Below are positions 58,713 through 64,000 of a stretch of DNA of 64,000 nucleotides, piece after piece. Made by a program: the position numbers and the translations under genes. The notes below the pieces were generated by a model, which saw only the letters and a program-made list of their open reading frames with translations, ran no database searches and was not told the origin of the DNA. Numbering within the stretch: the stretch's first letter is position 1; the number at the start of each line of letters is the position of its first letter. The stretch lies in contig NC_060892.1 of assembly GCF_014805685.1 (NCBI RefSeq), positions 6,618,490-6,682,489 on the forward strand, read 5' to 3'. The DNA is from Silurus meridionalis. Taxonomy: Eukaryota; Chordata; Actinopteri; Siluriformes; Siluridae.

Positions 58713-59775
58713 TTACTTTGTCTCACTCCTATTGACTTTCATTCCCCTTCTCTTCAGCGCATACCTCCACCTCTCCAGGCTCTTCTCAACCTGCTTCCTA
58801 CTCTCGCCACAAATCACAATATCATCTGCAAACATCATAGTCCAGGGAGACTCCTGTCTGACCTTGTCCGTCAACCTGTCCATCACCACTGCAAACAGGA
58901 AAGGGCTCAGAGCCGATCCTTGATGCAGTCCCACATTCACCTTGAACCAGTCTGTCATTCCTACTGCACACTTTACTGCTGTCACACTGTCCTCATACAT
59001 GTCCTGCACCACCCTCACATACTTCTCTGACACACCTGACTTCCTCATACAATACCACAACCCCTCTCTTGGCACCCTGTCGTACGCTTTCTCTAAATCC
59101 ACAAACACACAATGCAACTCCTTCTGACCTTCTCTATACTTCTCCATCAACATTCTCAAAGCAAATAATGCATCTATGGTGCTCTTTCTCAGCATGAAAC
59201 CATACTGCTGCTCACAGATGGTCACCTCTTCCCTCAGCCTGGCTTCCTACTTTTTCCCATAACTTCATGGTGTGAATGATCAACTTTATTCCCCTGTAGT
59301 TACTGCAGGTCTGCACATCTCCCTTATTCTTAAAGATCGGTACCAGCACACTCCTTCTCCATTCCTCAGGCATCCTCTCACCTTCCAGAATCTTGTTGAA
59401 CAATCTGGTTAAAAACTCCACTGCCATCTCTCCCAAACATCTCCATGCTACTACTGGTATGTCATCTGGTCCAACTGACTCTTCACTCTTCATCCTCTTA
59501 ATAGCTGCTCTCACTTCCTCCTTACTAATCCCATCCACTTCCTGCTTTACCATCTCCACACCATCCAACTTTCTCTCTTTCTCTCTCTCTCTCATTTTCT
59601 TTTGTTCATCAGCTGCTCAAAATACTCCCTCCATCTTCTCAACACACTCTCCTCACTAGTCAACACATTTCCATCTCCATCCTTTATTGCTCTAATTTGT
59701 AGCACATCCTTCCCAGCTTGGTCCCTCTGCCTGGCCAATTGGTGCAAATCCTTCCTTAGTGTCCAACTTCTCATA
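58713..59775 (-). pseudogene. RTE-like LINE reverse transcriptase, 3'-truncated
   Basis: A non-LTR reverse transcriptase is spread over three frames. 59774-59592 carries the linker (QLARQRDQAGKDVLQIR). 59595-59212 carries RT blocks (GPDDIPVVAWRCLG, EEWRRSVLVPIFKNKGDV, NYRGIKL). 59225-58713 carries FVDLEKAYDRV, LHQGSALSP and the catalytic FADD. Frameshifts lie near 59.59 kb (at a CT-rich run) and 59.24 kb. The sequence breaks off after MKVNRSETK into AT-rich simple repeats, so the C-terminal part and 3' tail are missing. RTE-clade assignment is from recognition of the protein style. Confidence 0.85.
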
Positions 59776-59778
59776 CAG

Positions 59779-60228
59779 TGGACCTCCTGGAGTGCTTAAA
59801 GGCTCTGGCATGGAGAAGCTGGTGATGGATCTGTGATGATCACAAATGTTGAGCTCAGTAGCTCCTAGTTTTATAACCATAAAGACTGTATAAGACTGTA
59901 GGAAGAACATTTACTTATAATCTTATACTCCGGTACTCATGTTAGTTCTCACTCTCCAGTGTTCTGTATTGTTGAAAGATTTATGATCAAACTCTTGATG
60001 TCAACCAAATGAGGATGGGTTCCCCTTTTGAGTCTGGATCCTCTCAAGGTTTCTTCCATATAACATCTAAAGGAGTTTTTCTTTCCCACAGTCGCCACAG
60101 CTGCTCATCAGGGATAAATCACACCATTCACTTTGACTGTTGATTTCTGTAAAGCTGCTTTGAGACAATGTCTGTTGTGAAAAGCGCAATAGAAATAAAC
60201 TTGACTTGACTTGACTTGACTTGACTTG
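59779..60228 (+). mobile_element. Nested retroposon with (TTGAC)n tail inside the LINE
   Basis: A 450-bp insertion splits the LINE codons between EEL and YEKL. It ends in a (TTGAC)n tail (about 60200-60230) and is bracketed by a 4-bp duplication ACAG (59775-59778 and 60229-60232). Its 3' half (GTAAAGCTGCTTTGAGACAA, GTCTGTTGTGAAAAGCGC) matches the copies at 53.4 and 5.8 kb. Confidence 0.7.
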
Positions 60229-60720
60229 ACAGCTCCTCATATGCCTTTTCCTTAGCTTTCGCCACATCCCTCTTTACCTGCTGCCGCATCTCCCTAACCC
60301 TAACCCTACTTTCCTAATTACTCTTATGATCCCAATTCTGTTTTTGCCAACCTCTTTCTCATTATGCTTTCCTGCACTTCCATATTCCACCACCACATCT
60401 CTTTGAATTCCTTTCTATTTCCAGATGTCACACCAAGTACCTTTCTAGCTGTCTCCTTTATCCCTTCTGCAGTAGTTGCCCAATCATCCACCACCTCTTC
60501 ACCACCACAGAGCCTCTGTCTGACCTCTTTCCTGAATCTCACACTACAGTCTTCCTCTCTCAGTTTCCACCATCTTATTCTTGTTTCAGTCCCCATTCTC
60601 CTCCTCTTCTTCTTCACCTTCAAAACCATCCTACAGACCACCATCTGATGCTGTCTAACTACACTGTCCCCTGCCAAACACCTTACAGTCTCCAATCTCT
60701 TTCAGATGCATCTTCTACAT
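60229..60720 (-). pseudogene. RTE-like LINE, upstream linker segment
   Basis: The frame at 60695-60324 encodes RWWKLREEDCSVRFRKEVRQ and WATTAEGIKETARKVLGVTS, the region between endonuclease and reverse transcriptase in this LINE type. It continues to AKAKEKAYEEL next to the nested insertion. The endonuclease is not seen, so the 5' part is also missing. Confidence 0.75.
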
Positions 60721-61239
60721 AGAACATAGTCCACCTGTGTGCACTTAATATCTTAGTTTGCATCATCATCATCATCATAATGATGACAAGGGATTAAAAT
60801 ATTTAAACTTTATGGGCTTCATAAGTAAAGATTACCTCTTTAAAATCTTTATAGGATGCTAAGAATCATGAAATATTGTAAAAAACCATAACACAGTTTT
60901 TCTATAAGAAAATAACAGCTGTAATAAATACATTTATTAAAGCAGCTACTTATTCATTCATTTCCTTTTATTTTGTGTTTCTATTTATTATAATGAAATA
61001 TTATGTGATTATGTAATATTATGCAATAATAATGTATGATTTTTGGGGTACTTTTTGAGGTCTCGTCTGTTATATTATGATGCTCAGGTTTAGAGTGCAT
61101 TATAATAAATTTTCCTTTTGAACATTAGCTGCCAAAGAAAACATTAGCACATACCTTGATTTAGTGCTAAATGATGGCTAAATGACAGGTTAAAAGGAGA
61201 GTCTGAGCATGATTAGGGTTTTAGAGGAGTGTTTTTGTG
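60721..61239. other. AT-rich intergenic DNA, nothing recognised
   Basis: A short ATC trinucleotide run at 60760-60778; nothing else. Confidence 0.5.
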
Positions 61240-61600
61240 TCAGAAAGGTGATAAGGGTTTTGTTGTCATCGTGCCCAGAGGCTCTGCAGTTTCACTAACA
61301 CGTCACAGGAAACTCAGTCGTCCAGCGATGATATCTGGAGCTCGTAGAGCTGTTTGCCTTCTGGCGCGCCACACAAACAGCATGAATGGAGGACAAGCAA
61401 TCTGAGCCGGGCCCAAACCCGAGCGACCGAATGAACCACCCAGAAAACGTTACAGCCATGAAGCCCAGCTTTGTGTTTTATTGTACAGGTGAAAATAAAA
61501 CGAAGACAGGTTATTAAGAGCCAGGTGAGGAAACCACAACCCAGAGCTTCAGCGGCTAAACAAACGACGTGTTTGTAGGACTGAAATATAAATACAAATA
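61240..61600. promoter_or_regulatory. Enhancer-like island, about 40 kb downstream
   Basis: About 350 bp of complex, GC-richer sequence between AT-rich DNA and a GA tract, with CACTAACACGTCACAGG (CRE-like), CTGGCGCGCCACACAAACAG and GGACAAGCAATCTGAGCC. Confidence 0.33.
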
Positions 61601-61609
61601 CACACGTTT

Positions 61610-61785
61610 TATAAGTTATTTCTTTCTCTTCTTTTTAGCATTCCAGAGAGGCTGCTTTTGTTTCTGACTTTCTTTCTTTCTCGCTTGCTTTTCTTTAATC
61701 TTTGACAGAGAGTATAGTTAATTTGCCCATATTGAATGGAAAGAATTATTCCAACATACAGGGAGACACAGGGAGAAAAGAGAGA

Positions 61786-61839
<54 letters not shown>

Positions 61840-61980
61840 TAAAGACAGAGACAGAGAATGGTTAAGACAGATGGAGACAGAAACATAAAGACAGAGAAAG
61901 AGAGAGAAGGATAAAGACAGAGCGTGATGGAGAAAGAAACAGGTAAAGACAGATGGAGACAGAGACAGATAAAGACAGAG

Positions 61981-62035
<55 letters not shown>

Positions 62036-62040
62036 ACAGG
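61610..62040 (+). repeat. GA-rich microsatellite block
   Basis: GA at 61783-61833 and 61988-62032 with (GACAGA)-type units between. Minus-strand CT frames are artefacts. Confidence 0.92.
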
Positions 62041-62189
62041 TAACAGAATCATGTTGCTCAGTAAGAAAGGTGATCTGAGTCAGAGGCCCTTCAGCTTTGC
62101 TCATGATCAATCATATGGGACATGATTTCCCTCAGGACACTGTCTCGCCTCCATCACTGCTGTCTCATTATCACACTCATCAACCTCCC

Positions 62190-62192
<3 letters not shown>

Positions 62193-62240
<48 letters not shown>
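62193..62240 (+). repeat. (CT)n microsatellite
   Basis: A 48-bp CT run. Confidence 0.95.
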
Positions 62241-62241
<1 letters not shown>

Positions 62242-63016
62242 ACTCTCTTTCTATATCTCAGTCTTTCATCTTTTCATTCATACCCCACTAATGGATAAGA
62301 CAGTGAGTGATTTAGTGGTGTGGTATAGTTTTTATAGCTCTTACAGAACAACAATTACATCACAACATCATACACCAGGTTCTCCTTCACCTCTAAATCT
62401 CCAATCAACTAGTTTTAATATCTGTTTATTTGTGTGTGTGAGCAGTTACGGGCAAATTCATATCACCGAATGATGTTCTACAAATTTCAATACTTTTAGC
62501 TCGATTTATGAATTTGGTGTCCATTTTTTTCATACTGGAATTTGTATCATTATCCAGTTACATTTTTGTCATAATAATAATTAAAAAATCTATAATTTGG
62601 TCAATTATTATTTTTGTTGTTGTCGTCTAGATCTCCTTATTTTGTTCCATTTTTTTTCTTTTCCTGGTTACTGATTTTCAGGTGCGATAAAGTTTCAGCC
62701 TCGGCTTGTTTACCTGCCTTGACGAATGGGTGTGGAAAATGGAGAAACCACACGGAGGGAGAAGGTGGAGACACGCGCGAGCAAAGGGGAGGAGAGACAC
62801 ATGAGTGGAGGTAGAGGAGACAGATGAGTACAGAGGACAAATGAGGCAGAGAGATGGAGGCCAAAAGGGGAAACTTTACCCCTAACTACAGCTCTGGGCC
62901 TTTCGCTGTCTCTCTCTGTTTCTCGTTCTCTCTCTGCCTGCAGTTTGTCTTGCTCTCTCGTCCTGTTTGTCTCCAACACTGTCAGTCAGTCTATCTTTCT
63001 CTTTGTCTTTAAGTCG
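62241..63016. other. Intergenic DNA, GA/CT-biased 3' half
   Basis: No gene recognised; 62750-62880 is purine-rich. Confidence 0.45.
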
Positions 63017-63017
63017 G

Positions 63018-63065
<48 letters not shown>

Positions 63066-63177
63066 ACCTGGATGTCGGTGTTTGCTGTGTTTTGGAAAGC
63101 TCCATGTCCCTCGTGCCTGTTCTTACCTGTCCGAGACAAACATTCGACCACAGCAGGTAGAGCAGGAGCTTGGGAGA

Positions 63178-63230
<53 letters not shown>

Positions 63231-63358
63231 CACACTGAGCAAACCTTCACCAGGTGTGCACGCACACAACCCACTCTCCATCAGCAGCCTGTCACGCAGA
63301 AGATGTTTATCCAATTTGTCAAGATAATCTTTCCTCAAACAAGGCCTGGGCCTAGACT

Positions 63359-63422
<64 letters not shown>
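63017..63422 (+). repeat. CT, CA and CA microsatellites
   Basis: CT at 63017-63063, CA at 63180-63229 and CA at 63361-63422, with complex spacers. Several long frames on both strands come only from these runs. Confidence 0.95.
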
Positions 63423-63425
<3 letters not shown>

Positions 63426-63634
63426 CTGAAATGAAACCCAGTTCTACAATTTTTCTGAGCAAGTTTCAGCATTGTGGCAAAACATTTCAGTTTCAGCTTA
63501 GTTTTCTAGAGATTTATTATCATTCATCAATCATAAATTCTTTAAAATGTCTTTCCCAAACTATCACCTGGAAAGAGTTTAGACACTATGAAAATCCATG
63601 AGTGGCTTCTCATGGAATTCCAAAATCCCTTCTG

Positions 63635-63770
63635 TCTGCCTGTCTGTCTGTCTGTCTGTCTATCTGTCTGCTTGCCTGTCTATCTGTCTGTCTGTATGTC
63701 TGCCTGTCTGTCTGACTGTCTCTCTGCCTCCTATCTGTCTGTCTTCTTGCCTATCTGTCTGTCTCTCTAT
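63635..63770 (+). repeat. (CTGT)n-like degenerate array
   Basis: CTGTCTGC/CTGTCTAT units with many substitutions. Confidence 0.88.
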
Positions 63771-64000
63771 TCATTTATTTATTAAATACTAACTTATTTA
63801 AGTTTTTTTCCCTTCCCTGGATTACAGCTTTCATAATGATGTCACTTCAACTGGAATATAAACTGTCATGCTAATTAGCATAAATTACACTCATTATTCC
63901 CGTTCTCACCCTGATACACACTCACACACACTCACACAAACACACACACATTAAAGTGCAAGGAATAAAATGTTCTGTAATGAAGCTCCTCATTGGCCAT

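Noticed and set aside
58593..59030. 145-codon plus-strand frame
   Set aside because: Antisense of the LINE reverse transcriptase.
61609..62052. 147-codon Ser/Leu-rich frame
   Set aside because: GA/CT repeat artefact.

Overview
This window is vertebrate DNA, almost certainly from a teleost fish. It is AT-rich and very dense in CA, TA, GA and GATA microsatellites. It carries tRNA-derived SINEs, an RTE-like LINE fragment, Tc1-like remnants and TA-flanked miniature DNA transposons. It has no bacterial-style gene packing. A siluriform or other otophysan fish fits the repeat style, but that is a guess.

The only protein-coding gene I can support is the intronless transcription factor gene sox2. 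Its coding sequence is at 20021-21016 (+), encoding 331 residues. The exon can be outlined from about 19720 (start site) to about 21955 (3' end) because both untranslated regions resemble the mammalian SOX2 mRNA as I remember it. About 20 kb upstream and 43 kb downstream hold no other convincing coding gene. This matches the gene-poor regulatory landscape of SOX2 in vertebrates, where the gene lies inside an intron of the non-coding transcript SOX2OT on the same strand.

Layout: 1-12.9 kb is mostly old repeats (SINEs, TA-flanked elements, a Tc1 fragment, a duplicated segment). 12.9-16.1 kb looks regulatory: an enhancer-like block, a striking cluster of eight CACGTG sites, a TATA/initiator-like promoter and a GC-rich candidate exon. 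16.3-19.3 kb is broken by large microsatellites and holds two divergent CTCF-like sites. 19.4-22 kb is the sox2 promoter and gene. 22-43 kb is a downstream desert with enhancer-like islands near 23.9, 27.9, 30.0, 33.3, 36.3 and 40.2 kb. 43.9-46 kb holds compound microsatellites and a 1.4-kb minisatellite with a 29-bp unit. 46-54 kb alternates enhancer-like islands with minisatellites and long simple repeats. 54.5-60.7 kb is a transposon graveyard (tRNA-Glu-type SINE, Tc1-like remnant, 3'-truncated LINE with a nested insertion). 60.7-64 kb is GA/CT/CA simple repeats with one enhancer-like island.

sox2 is the only gene product here; the remaining non-repetitive islands are best read as candidate cis-regulatory DNA or sox2ot exons. 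Those calls rest on complexity, motifs and splice-like signals only, since I could not align other genomes. I found no convincing new biological system; the CACGTG cluster is the most unusual signal.
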